Below are positions 1-12,300 of a stretch of DNA of 64,000 nt, one piece after another (within the stretch, counting starts at the first letter, position 1; every line of letters begins with the position of its first letter). The notes below the pieces were generated by a model. It worked only from the letters and a program-made list of their open reading frames with translations. It had not been told where the DNA came from and searched no databases. Origin of the DNA: Ptychodera flava. Its lineage: Eukaryota > Hemichordata > Enteropneusta > Ptychoderidae. Position numbers and translations under genes: made by a program. Location of the stretch: contig NC_091928.1 in NCBI RefSeq assembly GCF_041260155.1, positions 47,524,637 through 47,588,636 of the forward strand, read 5' to 3'.

Positions 1-196
1 GAAAACCAGCTTTCTAATGATGCCTAACACGTGGGTGCCACGGATAGGTGCGCAACGGTGCGCGGTTTTGAAAACGGGAAGCATTGTTGATCGCCGGTCG
101 CCTGACTAGTAGATATTGCAGCCGTAGCCCTGCGTACAGGTCTGTGTGTTCCCGGCGTTATACGGCTCTGTGGTACGTACCCATGAAGTACTTAGA

Positions 197-348
197 GGTT
201 ATTACCCAATATCGCCTGTTCCTGTGTCGTATCAGCATGAGTGTCATTTGTGCTGCGTCAGACACGAGACGAAGTCGAGTGTCTGACGCAGCACAAATGA
301 CACGAATGCTGATACGACACAAGGAACAGGCGATATTGGGTAATAACC
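197..348. repeat. Near-perfect palindrome (69-bp arms)
   Basis: Arms 197-265 and 279-348 pair with two or three differences around a 13-base centre. It is a foldback type of short transposon or a hairpin; no target duplication is visible. Confidence 0.75.
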
Positions 349-351
349 GAT

Positions 352-1161
352 TTATCATATACCCATGCCCATAATTTTAGGGAATTTTTACTAATAGAAC
401 GAAACACCTTAAATTTGAGGCTTTACTTTATTACGCCTTGCGCATAAATATCAGAATGTTTATGTGAACAGGCTTCATTCATAAAGTATACGACGAAGAT
501 GTCAACATCACGCGCGACATCGCTGCAAGTCGTCCATATCTCAATGAAACCAAAGAAGAAAGACACCGGGATACAAAAATCGTCATACAGAAGGAACATT
601 TTAAGGTGCATATGCTATTACAATTATAACTTATCAAAACTGCTCAGCTTTAAATCTATCCTGATTTCGATCGTCGTACGGCACGGAGCTCGCGCGGAGA
701 GGACGCCATTTTGTTAGTTTACCTTTAGAGTTGCCATGTCAACAGTCGTCGCACGCGCGACATCGCTGTCACGCCACGCGCTCACTACCTGTTCGGTGGA
801 GACCGTGCACAGTGCCGGCGCCGTGCGAACGGTAGAATGTTTGCTAGAACTTGACCAAAAAAATACCATGGGAAAACATTTCAAGACTCAACGTGATATT
901 TCCGTATTTTGCAACCAGAAATACCCGTGTTCCTCGAAGCCCTTCAAGTTTTTACGTCGGCGACATCGCTTCATAGGCGGGGAGCGGCAGCCATTTTGTT
1001 GTTTACGTTGTTTACCAACAAACTGCTAATGTAGTTCGGGAAAACTCTAAAACTGATGACGTTCATCGTGCATATCTCCACGTTTACCGTGAAATATCAC
1101 GGCTGATATTTTACGTTGAACGTCACTAGGATGTAGCAATATGGGCATGGGTATATGATAA
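352..1161. mobile_element. Candidate non-autonomous element with about 22-bp TIRs
   Basis: The ends 352-373 and 1140-1161 are reverse complements (TATGGGCATGGGTATATGAT..). The interior has GC-rich motifs repeated as ACATCGCT near 519, 761 and 963, and related CCATTTTGTT stretches at 706 and 991. No coding capacity. Superfamily unknown. Confidence 0.5.
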
Positions 1162-1312
1162 GTGTATGTATGGATGTAAAAAATAGATGTAATTACACCA
1201 CATGCTCATTCCGTGTCGCGATTCGCCAGAATACGTCACGTGACGAGAAAATAGATACGTCTAGTCCCAACCAGATCGACAAAAGTGACGTGACAGGGTA
1301 TTTTTTGAAAAG

Positions 1313-1332
1313 CTATTTCCCTAGGGAAATAG
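1313..1332. repeat. 20-bp perfect palindrome
   Basis: CTATTTCCCTAGGGAAATAG. It is flanked by CACGTGAC-type sites (near 1235, 1292 and 1363). Purpose unknown. Confidence 0.5.
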
Positions 1333-1710
1333 TTCCGACCAAATTTGGAAATGTGCCCGGTCACGTGACCGTAGTGTCGTCTGCAGCTTTGCAACAATGG
1401 TGGGTGACTAGAACATGATGTGCGTCTGGGCCCGGATAGGTGACGACACATTCTCTGAAATAGATTTTCCAACATTTTCCAACATTCCTACAGTGAAGGA
1501 AATTGAACAGCTCATCGACGGAAAAGATTAAAGTGCAACTAAAGATGTCGCTAGGTATGCTTAGCATATTTTTTGAAAGATAGTGGTACCCGTACAACTG
1601 AAACCTGTGGAAACATCGCCCAGTAAACTTGTCACAATTGATTGCTGCGGTGCAAAATATCAAAACTCATTAAAAACTATATAATCAACATGAGCATGTG
1701 GTGTGTTATA

Positions 1711-1902
1711 AAACACCTATAGCCTGGTCTTTATTCGGGCTATAGCGCTCGTCTATTACCCCTCGTGGCTATGTGTTACCAGAAACACATCGCTATACCC
1801 TCGGCCTACGGCCTCGGGGAATAGCGATGTGTTTCTGGTAACACACGGCCCCTCGGGATAATAGACGGGCGCTATAGCCTCATGACCAGGCAATAGGTGT
1901 TT
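1711..1902. repeat. 192-bp imperfect palindrome (foldback)
   Basis: The ends AAACACCTAT and ATAGGTGTTT and the long inner arms (ATAGCGATGTGTTTCTGGTA and its complement) fold around a CGGCCTACGGCC centre. Similar in style to the palindrome at 46146-46268. Confidence 0.65.
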
Positions 1903-2074
1903 AATATTCACTGATTGTCTCTATGAAATAAAGGTAAAGCAACTCCACACATCCTATCTGAGTTGTTTGCGTTTTTGTAATTGTGTATGATGTTGTGTAT
2001 ATCGTGTTTGGCTGTTTTATGTATAGGTTGGGTGTTGATTAGCCATGAAGCGACGTGTCAGTCACCTATGTGCC

Positions 2075-2738
2075 TAGCTGTACGTGATATCGCAACGGTA
2101 CTTGTGGCCTGTATCGAACGCGCTCGAGTCCTTTGGGTCATCGCCACAGTCCCGCTGCGAGCCACTGAATGGGCTTTTTTGGCAGTTTACGACACCGACC
2201 TGTGTTGTATATTTAGCTCGCAAAATAATAAAATAGATAAAGCATGCAATAAATAAAATTATACCAACTGTATCACTGACTATCTCCGACTCATCTTCTA
2301 CTCCTGCTAACGAACCCGACTGTGACAACATGTATTTTCGACCGTTTTTCGGTGAGTCGTCGATGGTTCCTGCTCGAATTTGAACTTTTGACCTCCAACG
2401 TATTCAGTGCGTTGTACGCGCGATCGGGCAAACATCGCAGAAACCGTCGACGGCTCACGGGAAAATGGTCGAAAATACGTGTTCTTATCGTCAAGGAAGT
2501 TAGCAGGCGTACAGAATGAGTCTCAGATAGTCAATGATAAAGATGCAAGTTTATTTTATTCAAAGGCTGATATAGTTCATTATTTTGCGAGCTAAATCTA
2601 CGACACCGGTCGGTGTCGTAGTAAACTGCCAAAGAAGCCCATAGTTTGGCTCGCAGCGAAACTGTGGCGATGACCCCAATGACCCGAGCGCGTTCGATAT
2701 ACGCCACAAGTATCGTCTGCGCTGCGATATCACAGCTA
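2075..2738. mobile_element. Foldback transposon with 9-bp target duplication (TAGCTG family, long copy)
   Basis: The arms are about 310 bp each, diverged but clearly complementary, with outer ends TAGCTG and CAGCTA. The exact direct repeat CTATGTGCC flanks it (2066-2074 and 2739-2747). A 9-bp duplication suggests a Mutator-like transposase supplied in trans. No coding capacity. Confidence 0.8.
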
Positions 2739-3683
2739 CTATGTGCCTTGCTCTGGAGACGCCGAGCGGAGGGACTATCTGTGATCCTTTGACTCTACGT
2801 TTCGTAAACAGAGTATTCTTCAGTCGCTAAAATTCATTTGTGATAGGTGGGGCGTGTAGAATGATTGATTATCGTATGTGTTCAAAGGTTGTTCTACTGA
2901 AGTTTATTATAAAGTAGGGCAGTGAGAATGTCCATGGTTCTGTCTTGTTGTGTTTTTGTATGCTCGTGTGAATCGGAGTTCGAGCTATGGCATTTATGAG
3001 TGTATCGCCTATAGCCTATTCTGTTCCTTTTCACGGTTGTGGAGGGACATCACGGTTGTGGAGTGACCGTGTCCTGATGTATGCAATTAGATTAGACTAG
3101 AGTATTGTCGGTGGTGATTTTTTGGTTTTCGTTCTAGTTGTCCCCTTATTTTCTGTTTCTCCGCCGATGATGCGTTCTTTTCATTTTTGGTCACGATATC
3201 GATCATCGACGGCCCGAACGACGAAGCACGGTCCGGACCGTGGACGAAGACATGAAATGACTGCCCATCCGATGGTGACATCAATTGTGAGTCCTAAGCT
3301 AAAAACGTCTGGAAGACCAAATTTTAAGTTCCATGATTCTGTTGTTTTCCTCTATAGTCGGAGTCGAGCAGTCGCGATATGCGCATATGTCAGACCATAG
3401 ACGTACGTTTCAACGTTGGCGGCGGTGTTCCGAATGACGTTATCGACACGGTGATTGGTTTATTTTAGTCACATGGGGGTTTATGGGATATATTTTAAAC
3501 GTCTCCTATTTGAGACACGAACTGATTACACGTATTCTTCATAAATGCTTCAGAACATATTCGTCTCTTCAACACAAAGCGTTATATGTGCATTTTGAAA
3601 ACGCGACATAATCGCACTCTTGTGCAATAAATGATAAAATTCATCACTTTTTTGATGAAATAATCATATAAAAATAGTATTAC

Positions 3684-4548
3684 CGTAATCAGCCAATCGT
3701 GTTCGTCGTCACAGGTGTCAATCAGCCTCTCAAATTTTAGAATGGTAAAGTCATCTTCTTCTTTGCCGAGCAGCAACCTGTAATCTTGTTGGTCGTCCAC
3801 AATAGGTTCAGACTTTGATTTTGCATGACGATCCTGTAAAAAAATAATTAATTAATTAATTAATTAATAACGTTGATAAAAAAACTTTAGCATTCCTGCA
3901 GAATAGGAGTACCAAGTAAAGTACTGACTTTACTTAAAAACTTGAATCGATTGTCAAACAGTCACTTATAAACATCTAATCTGCTATATATCGGACTTTA
4001 GCTTTCTTACAAACGACAATTATCGGTTCTCCAAAGTTCGATATGCCTACTTGAAAGTTGTTATAAAGTGTTATTACATTACCGGGTTTTTGCCGAGTTG
4101 CTCTTGCTTGGCTACAAAACAGTTCCTATTTGCGCTTTACCAGATTTCTTTCAGTGTATAAATTCTCCAAATGATCCAAATGATCAGAGTTAAAACTTTG
4201 TATAAGCATAGAACATATAAAAGATATTTTTTCTAAGAATATACAATATTCATTTGACAAGTCGACATCGCCTACCGTGAACTTGACTTCTCCGTTGTCG
4301 AGCACCCAGCCGACGACCATATCCGATCCCGGCATACCGCCGTTGGGCGAAAACCCGAATCCAACCCAGCCTGTCGTTCTGACGTGAACTTCAAACGTGA
4401 TCTTCTCGTCGTCGAACTTCCAGTACACGTGGTAATTTTCATTGCTGTCTAGGACGACATTGTGAGTGTAATCTTCTGACGTCGGCAGGGGAATCGACTG
4501 GACGGCGACGATGACAAACAGCAAAGGGACAAATAGCTTGGGAGCCAT
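3684..4548 (-). CDS. MOXD1-like copper monooxygenase, copy 1 (5' two exons only)
   Basis: This is the N-terminal part of a DBH-like monooxygenase. Exon 1 is 4276-4548 (91 codons) and exon 2 is 3684-3833 (50 codons), joined in phase 0 with a GT donor after ACG and an AG acceptor before GAC. I chose the ATG at 4548 because it opens directly into a signal peptide (MAPKLFVPLLFVIVAVQS); an in-frame ATG at 4584 would add 12 residues in front of it. The DOMON domain begins around residue 28 and exon 2 completes most of it. Exon 3 is not found between 1 and 3680, so intron 2 must exceed 3.6 kb or the gene is truncated. The second half of exon 1 is almost base-identical to copies 2 and 3, while exon 2 and the signal peptide are clearly diverged. 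Expression and completeness cannot be judged here. Confidence 0.8.
3845..3868. repeat. (AATT)n run in intron 1 of copy 1
   Basis: Short simple repeat twelve bases upstream (in gene sense) of the exon 2 acceptor. Confidence 0.85.
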
Positions 4549-4884
4549 GACAGAAGTAGTCCGCTCGCCAGTAATCCACACCACTAAGTAGTGTTGCTAA
4601 ATTGTCGAAGCTATTATCAGAGACAATAAATCACAAAGATAACATTGCTTGTGTTCTTTGGTCACAAACCAATCATTTTCAATCATTTGCCCGCGAGATT
4701 TATAACTTCTTAACATTGCAAGTAGTATATTATCTCGTCGAGACGTGCCATATACCTTCCCCTTCAGGCGTGCACATGAGTCATGGCATCACACAATGGC
4801 CACTGATTGTCATATGACTGTGAGCATTCTCATCACAGCGTTGACGTGACGTACGATGCCATAGAAATACAAAAGGCTTTTGTA

Positions 4885-4927
4885 GCAATCTGAATCAACA
4901 ACGCTTAGCGTTGTTGATTCAGATTGC
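4885..4927. repeat. Perfect 21-bp-arm hairpin upstream of MOXD-like copy 1
   Basis: Arms 4885-4905 and 4907-4927 (GCAATCTGAATCAACAACGC..) are exactly complementary around one base. It lies about 340 bp upstream of the copy 1 start. Perfect pairing implies a recent origin. Confidence 0.7.
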
Positions 4928-5043
4928 TTCAGAAGTATAAAAGTAAATAACACGTTCAATAGGGGAAAATTCCACTTCAAACATTTTTTTACATAAGTAC
5001 GAAGAAACTGAGCTTTCATTCTACTAATGGAGGACGGCTGAAT

Positions 5044-5382
5044 GTAGTTTGCTCCTCGAAAGTGAAAGACTCAAACTTTTTGCGCAAACTTTCATTAAGG
5101 AATCTTTCAACAATTCTCTTTTAAAATCAAGAATAACAATCGGGGGTCGCCGTGCAAATTTTGGTACTAGAGAAACAAACTATTCAAGATTTACTGGCTT
5201 TGAAATTCAAATGGCCACCATTTTTGTGTTAACTCTATGGGGAAAAATAAAATTTTCGATAAACTAAGACGGTATTTTTTTCCTTACACCAACAGCTTTA
5301 AAATGAACCCCCATAAGCGGTAGATCTGAAAAGAATTTGAAAAGTTTGAGAGTTCAATACCCTTCCCGAGGCGCTATCTACC
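5044..5382 (+). mobile_element. GGTAG-family MITE
   Basis: Member of the commonest small transposon in the window: ends GGTAGnnTGCGCCTCG and GAGGCGCATTCTACC, about 350 bp, TTAA target, internal AAAATGGCCGCCAT-like core. This copy is complete but drifted; TTAA is not preserved. Confidence 0.7.
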
Positions 5383-5763
5383 CTCAGGTGAATTCTATTT
5401 ATGGATATCCAAATCGAACAATGAAAAAAAACCACATTAAGTTCATGTGACTGGCCCTCCCTCGGTTGCGGGAAATCAATCAGGCAAGTAGCTTAATTTG
5501 CCATTTATATTTTTATATTCAACTCGGATATACGCAAACAGAGAGGACGGCATCGACAGGGCAGAAGCAGTAACATTTTAAGGGAATTGTTTCATGTATC
5601 AAGAAACAAAACGCTTGTGAGATGCTTGTGGTTTTTAACCTTTCAATTGTATTTAATTTTTCAACATATTTTCGGCGAAGAATTGGCAGCAACACATCAT
5701 TAGCACTGTTCAAGAGAATCTTACAAAACGATGACAGTTGCAGCTGCATAAGCTTACAATTTC

Positions 5764-6126
5764 CCTACTATGTGCCTCGAAAGTGAAAGACTTAAACTTT
5801 TGCTCAAAACTTTCCCAAGTGAAACTTTCAACCTTTCCCTTACCATATCAACAATAAAAATCAGGGGTCACAGTGCAAAGTTTGGAAATGGGGAAACAAA
5901 TTACCCAACATTGTAGGGGTGCGATATTTGAAATTCAAAATGGCCGCCATCCCAGTGTTACCTGTAGGGAGAAAAATCAAATTTTAGATTTTCGAAAAAC
6001 TAAGACGGTAAAAAGTTTTCTTACACCAAGAGCTTTAAAATGAACCTCCACAAGTGGTCGATCAGAAAAGAATTGTATAGAAATTTGAGAGTCTGAATAT
6101 CTGTCCCCGAGGCGCATTGTATTTTA
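5764..6126 (+). mobile_element. GGTAG-family MITE
   Basis: Complete, drifted copy: CCTCGAAAGTGAAAGACTTA at the left, CCCCGAGGCGCATT at the right. Confidence 0.7.
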
Positions 6127-7836
6127 GCCTAACACACGGACAGAGGGTTGGTTCTGTTTACCGAAAGAACTCTCTTAAAGCGGTCTTTCGTGAGGTACAA
6201 GATATTTTCCCTTTACCATCACGAGTTGTTCACATGACACTTGTCACAATAGATTTGCAACCACATAACATACCGTTCATATTTGCACATAACACAAATG
6301 TCATACTTTTTCAGTTTTCCGAGACACCCCAGAATTGGTCGTGGCGTCGCGTCAACGACAGTTTGATGTGGAAAATCGTGTGTATTAATGATGGTTGCGA
6401 AGGTACGACAAAAATCCCCATGTATCATGATGTTGCCCTTGGTCAGTTGTTAAGAATACCCTGACAGAAGTTTGGTGACAGCAGTTTAATATCCCAGCCT
6501 CTTGACAAAGTAAATCGATAATTTTGATTTTATCTTCATCTCTCGTCTTTTCTCACTATTGTTTGAATAGGCGAGTTTGAAATAGTGTATTCCACATTTT
6601 CCCTCAGATTGACACGATAACATGAATGTAAGACACATACACACTACATACATACATACATGCACGCATGCATGCATGCATACATACATACATACATACA
6701 TACATGCATTCATGCATGCATGCATACATACATACATACATACATACATACATACATACATACATACATACATACATACATACATACATACATACATACA
6801 TACATACATACATACAAAATGCAAGACACATGACTGTAGCAAATGAGTATGGAAAGGGCTTTCAAACAGCCAGACATGTTTCTTATTATAGTTGCAAACG
6901 ATGTTAGTAAAATTGTTTACAGAAAATACAAACCGAAATTTCACAGTAGGTCGTCACGTGATGATGAATTCGGCCACGATTAGAACGGTAGCAATATGTG
7001 ATATAATTTAGATAACGTCACACGAATGTAAGTTGCAGAGATTGAACATAAGTGTATGAAGTCGCAAACGTTTGTTGGCTGTACTTGCTTTATGTCCACT
7101 GAGGTCAATTGTTTGACCCGTGGCATGCATGTGTGAGGCAAGACTCCTTGAAATTTCTTGGAACACATCTTAGCGTTTGTCTGACCTTGACGGAATGAAA
7201 TACGATTTGCAGGAATGTCACCTTTGTTGGCACTACTCTCAAGTGAATTATGACGCGCACTCATATTGCATAATTTGCATAACATAAATCATCAACATAA
7301 AAAAGATTAGTTACAATTCATTTTTAATAAGGAAGGGTAAGTAGTACATCTTGCATCAAAAGAGTCGGTTCTCGGGACAAATAAGAGATACCATACTGAT
7401 TTGTTTTCTGATTGTCAACAGTAGTATATTTAGTGACCAAAAATTAACGTAACTAAGTTTTTAACATTCAACGTTATTAACTTTTAACAGGAAAAGTATA
7501 AGACGATATTTTTACGACCTTGGCTTATTATTCTTTTAAAGGTATACAGTCACCTGTAATCTAAATATGCCCATATATGGTCAAAGGGGCGTTCCTTGGT
7601 ATTCAAAATGCCTATGTGAGGGCGCTGTTTTTAAAAAGCGGACACCCACTTGAACTCTGTGATTGGTTAGATTTTCTCTTTCCATGGTAACTGGCAAAAT
7701 TGGAACAGGTGACAGTATACCTATAACCGAATCAGGTCAACTTTTGGAATTTAGACATTTGTATCGTCCAGAAGTAATCGCCGTTTTCTAATAATTTCAA
7801 AGATACATCGGTCTAATTAGCGTTGTTGTATTTAAT
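6127..7836. other. Gene-free stretch between two MITEs
   Basis: Contains the CATA microsatellite (6646-6816). A pair of overlapping frames near 6117-6464 has a CxxC..CxxC cluster on the minus strand but no recognised family. Otherwise AT-rich, with nothing supported. Confidence 0.5.
6646..6816. repeat. (CATA)n microsatellite with CATG variants
   Basis: About 170 bp of tetranucleotide repeat. Open frames of alternating Tyr/Ile/His/Thr or Met/Tyr/Val/Cys over it are artefacts. Confidence 0.95.
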
Positions 7837-8187
7837 GTAGTAAGTGCCTCGAAAGTGAAAGACTTAAACTTTTGCTCAAACTTTCCTGAATGAAACTTTC
7901 AACCATTCTCTTACCAAATCAATAATGAAAAATCGGGGGTCACAGTGCAAAGTTTGGAACTAGCGAAACAAATTACCCAACATTTTGCGATATTTGTAGT
8001 TCAAAATGACGCCATCCCTTTGTTAACTATATAGGGAAAAAATTAAATTTTAGATTTTCGAAAAACTAACACGCTGAAAGTTTTTCTTTCTCCAAAAGCT
8101 TTAAAATGAGCCCCCACAAGAAGTAGATCAGAAAAGAATTGTAGAAATTTGAGAGTCCGAATATCTGTCCCCGAGGCGCGTTCTACC
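7837..8187 (+). mobile_element. GGTAG-family MITE
   Basis: A complete copy whose right end abuts the next, inverted copy across TTCA, a one-base variant of the TTAA target. Confidence 0.75.
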
Positions 8188-8191
8188 TTCA

Positions 8192-8740
8192 GGTAGAGTG
8201 CGCCTCGGAGACAGATATTCGGACCCTCAAACGTTTACGATATTCTTTTGGCCTACAGTTTGTTGGGGCTCATTTCGAAGGTCATGGAGTAAATGCAGTA
8301 TTAGCCGACTTAGTTTTGTGAAAATCAGAAATTTTGTCCTCCCTGATGCAGTTGGATAGCGGCCATTCTGAATTTCAAATATCGGCAACTATTGGCCAGG
8401 GTAATTTGTTTCCCTGATTGGAACTAATTTGGAATAACTGGATCTTCACATTTTTCAAATTTCTCAAAAGTTTTAGGCGCCCTATAGTTGAATGTTGCAA
8501 TGTTACAAATTACTCAAAAAAATAAGTGTATAACTTAAAAAGAAAAGCAGATGAGCTTACATTTGCAGATGAAACCGACATTATTTCCCATCCAATTATC
8601 CCAAATTAGTTCCAATCGTATTGCTAGCACAAACATTTTCACGGTTCCGCTTCATTTTTATGCTTGATTTTCGAAAAGAATAGTTAAAAGTTTGCGTAAG
8701 GAAAGTTTTAGCGAAAGTTTAAGTCTTTCAATTTCAAGAT
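8192..8740 (-). mobile_element. GGTAG-family MITE, long variant; duplication boundary inside
   Basis: Inverted copy with the same ends but about 200 bp of extra interior. The left edge of the segmental duplication falls at about 8302 within it. Confidence 0.65.
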
Positions 8741-9315
8741 GCGAACTAACTGAAGGCGTAACTAAAGCAGCACAGACAATGAAAGACAAGTTGGGTGAAG
8801 TCTCACAACTTACAATTTGGGCTCTTGTCGTTGGTAGCGCGGAATTCCGTATAATTATAGCACCTTTAGCTGTTTCTTTTTGCATTTTACCTGCCAAAAA
8901 TGCCTCACAATCTTCGGAGGAATGATTTTTGTTCCCCTTCTTATAATATATAAAGCCATATTGTCTTTGAAAATGTTAATATTTCAACCCTTTTGGTGAT
9001 GGATTTGGGGCGGCGTATTTGCGGCAGCCTTATTCAAGTTGCGACTCGCGAATTATTTAAATTTTAAACTTTCAGTTGTGCGTTCGTTGCCAATGTTTGA
9101 AGTGTTTTCTTTGGTAACACTTTAATGTGAGCATTTTGACATAAGTTGCAATAGGTTTCATACCATCTAATAGAAAATTAGTGCACAAAAGATACAGCTA
9201 ATAGGGCTTTAAAATGGCGCTGATTTGTGATATTAATTTTGGATGCAAGAAAAGTACAGTATTATCTCGGTTTACATCACTTATAATCACCGGTCGTGCA
9301 GTAAAACAACCACAT

Positions 9316-12300
9316 TTAGCGAAACAACGCAGCCACTGTAACCAGTGCAACCACGATGCTGCTCGGAAAGACGGCGGCAGACGCGGCAGTAGTCGGCTCG
9401 ATGACGTCACATTCACGCTGGGCTGGTGGCAGGGCCTCTGTGATCTCTATGGAGTTGTGAAACTGCTGTACCTAAAGCGTGGGGGATAAGAAGTCAGTTG
9501 GATTCTCAATGACATTCAACTTCATATAATAATATAATCGAATTATACATGTAGTTATGCAAGGTAAAATGACTGCACGGTACTCTGAGATTTTCCCAGT
9601 TGCGTACGCTGCGAAAGGCGAATATCTGGAGTGTATGTCCTATGGATTTGCCGCATTGAATCTTTAACTCTGCTATACGAAAACTTAAATTACTGGGCCC
9701 CTCTGAATTTTATGAACCTTTGCCCAGTTACTGAAGAAATGAAACCAAAGCGAGGCTATATAACAAATCTTAAGTCATGAGCGCGAGTGAAAATTTCGTG
9801 CCAGTTTCTACAGCTGAATATCATAATGTGGTGGCAGCTGGCAACCTCGGTTCTCAATAATATTATTTGGATTAAATGGGATATGTGCAGATTGCATTAC
9901 CCAAGTAAAGGCAATGAATGTGATAAAGTATGTATAAATACTGCACCTGCATTGGGTTGGAAACCGTTCCACCTAATCCAAGGCTTCCTTGATAACCCTG
10001 TTTGTTGGCGTGTTGCAGCTGGGCTATCTTCTCTTCGTTCCATTCGGTGGCTTCGAGTACTTCTGCAACGGTCATGTTTCCCACTGAGGCGGTGAAATGA
10101 CTTTCGGAGGCCACACTTGTTTGAGAGAGGGCATAATAAATAAGAAAGACCAGTTAGTTATATCTGTTCGTCGTGAAATCTTGCGCGAGACTCCGATATT
10201 CACTAGACAGTTTGGTTCGAAATACATGTGAAACCAGTAAAGTATCAGTATGGTGAGGTACTTCCAGACATAGAATTGTTATTTAAAGCTGAAGTGCCTG
10301 GAAATTGTGAGGTAGAATAAGCATCGGGACCAGATATTCGGACATTCAAACTCTTTCAATTCTTTTCTGATATACCGCTTGTCAGGGTTCATTTTAAAGC
10401 TCTTGGTGTAGGAAAACTCTTCACATTCTGGTTTTTCGATAATCGAAAATTTTCTTTTTTCCCATAGACTTAACACTGGGATAGTGGCCATTTTGAATTC
10501 AAATGCTAGTAAATCATCGAGAAATGCAGCTGAATACAAACAAGCGGTACAGAACTGATCGCTAACTTAACCGAATAAAGTTCATGTTTTCCTCACACCA
10601 GTTTAGAATGGCAAATTTCTTCAACTTTCTTCTTTCAGTAGAACGCGCCTCGAGATATCCGGGCTTTCAAATTTTGTCAATGCTCCTCCGATCTACCACT
10701 TGTGGGAACTCATTTTAAAGCTCTTGATGTAAAAAGTTTTCACCGTCTTGGTTTTTCTAAAAATCAAAAATTTTATTTTCTAGTAGAGTTAACATAGGGA
10801 TGGCGGCCATTTTAAATTTCAAATATCGGTAAATCTTGGCTGATTTGTTTCTCTAGTACCAAAATTTGCAATGTCACCCCTATTTTTATTCTTGAGTTTG
10901 GAAGAGAATGGTTGGTCTTTCACTTTCGAGGCGCATAATTCACTAGATAATTAGAAAGCCACTTTCAAATTGTTAATTTGATAGCGATATCGCTTTTTGT
11001 TTCAGACAAGTCAATTGGGGACACTGCTTCATGTGACGTAAGTTAATGTCCTGTTGGAAAAGAATAGTGTAAAATTTCGTAATTTGTCGTGCAAAAGGTG
11101 AAATATTGTATTTGTGTTACGTGCAGAGAAAACGAACAAAAGGGTGAACTCAGCAGTTAACGTTTAAACAAAATTTATTACGAAAATAAAACTAATTGCT
11201 AAGTCAGGGATAGAGTACAAGCTTTAAAAGTGTACAGACTACTTATCTCAGCTGGGACGGCAAAGCTCCAGTCTCAGAGTTGTAACAGTCAGTTGGATGA
11301 ATGAACAGTCCTTTGGCTTGCAGGCTTGAAGTTGCACAAAGTCCACAGTATAAATCCAGCGTTGGCAGAGAAGGTCTTGAAAAGTCTTGAGAATGACTAC
11401 TGCTGGAGTTTAGTAACACACAAGAGACACGATCCCAAAAGTCTGACTGGAAGCTGAGCACGTCCCTTTTATAAAGGCATATAAGAACAATCTAGAACTT
11501 TATTGACATGCTAATTACTGTTCTAAAATTATCTCCCTTACACAACTAATCAACTTTCCAGAACATTCCAAACATGACTAATTGAATTCAAGGTTGTTAG
11601 GTCATCAAGGGCAGTGACCTTGAGAATGTTCTAGACTAATTGAACTCAGGTCATGATGAGTGTGGGGTAAATGACCTACATAACACACTCCCTCTTCAAA
11701 AAAAGAAAATTTTTCAAAGAAAAATCTTTCTTTTGCAAATGTAATCTTGAAAAAGATTTAAGTACTCAAATTTTGTTTTACTCTAAAGTAAAATTCTTGA
11801 AAGTGAACAACAATAAACTCTAAATACAGAGAGAGACAGTCTGCAATTAAATTGTCTCTGCCTTTGATATGTCTAATATCAAGATTAAACTCCTGTAACA
11901 TTAAACTCCATCTTAGCAATCTCTGATTTTTGCCTTTAAATTTCTGCAGAAAAACAAGAGGGTTGTGATCAATATAAACCACTATTGGCTGATTTGAAGA
12001 AGTAACATAAACTTCAAAATGCTGTAAAGCTAATATCAAAGATAAACACTCTTTTTCAATTGTAGAGTAGTTTCTCTGGATTTGTTAAATTTGCGTGAAA
12101 AATAGCAAACAGGATGATCTATACCATGACTATCCTCTTGCAATAAAACAGCACCAGCAGCCGTATCACTAGCATCTACAGCTAATTTGAATGGCAAAGT
12201 GAAATCTGGTGCAGACAACACTGGGGCACTTTGCAGTATGGCTTTAAGTGTATCAAATGCCTGTTGGCATTGCTCTGACCAAACAAACTTTACTTTCTTT

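Noticed and set aside
178-367. TACCCATG direct repeat around the first palindrome
   Set aside because: The right copy belongs to the TIR of the neighbouring element and the left context does not continue that TIR, so it is likely chance.
1-3683. Exon 3 of MOXD-like copy 1
   Set aside because: Neither the protein (TTRVIWAY) nor the DNA of exon 3 appears here; the gene must continue beyond the left edge or be truncated.
6219-6428. Minus-strand frame with a CxxC..CxxC cluster resembling a transposase tail
   Set aside because: Only four cysteines match, no flanking transposase sequence is seen, and the opposite strand is equally open.
6486-6944. 152-aa frame on the minus strand
   Set aside because: Most of it is the CATA repeat; the flanks show no protein-like features.
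9214-9489. Plus-strand frame conserved at 31681-31914
   Set aside because: It is the antisense of exon 12 of the MOXD-like genes; conservation is explained by the real exon.
11243-11461. 72-aa frame repeated exactly at 16946-17164
   Set aside because: It lies wholly inside the two LTRs, so its repetition reflects LTR identity rather than a gene.
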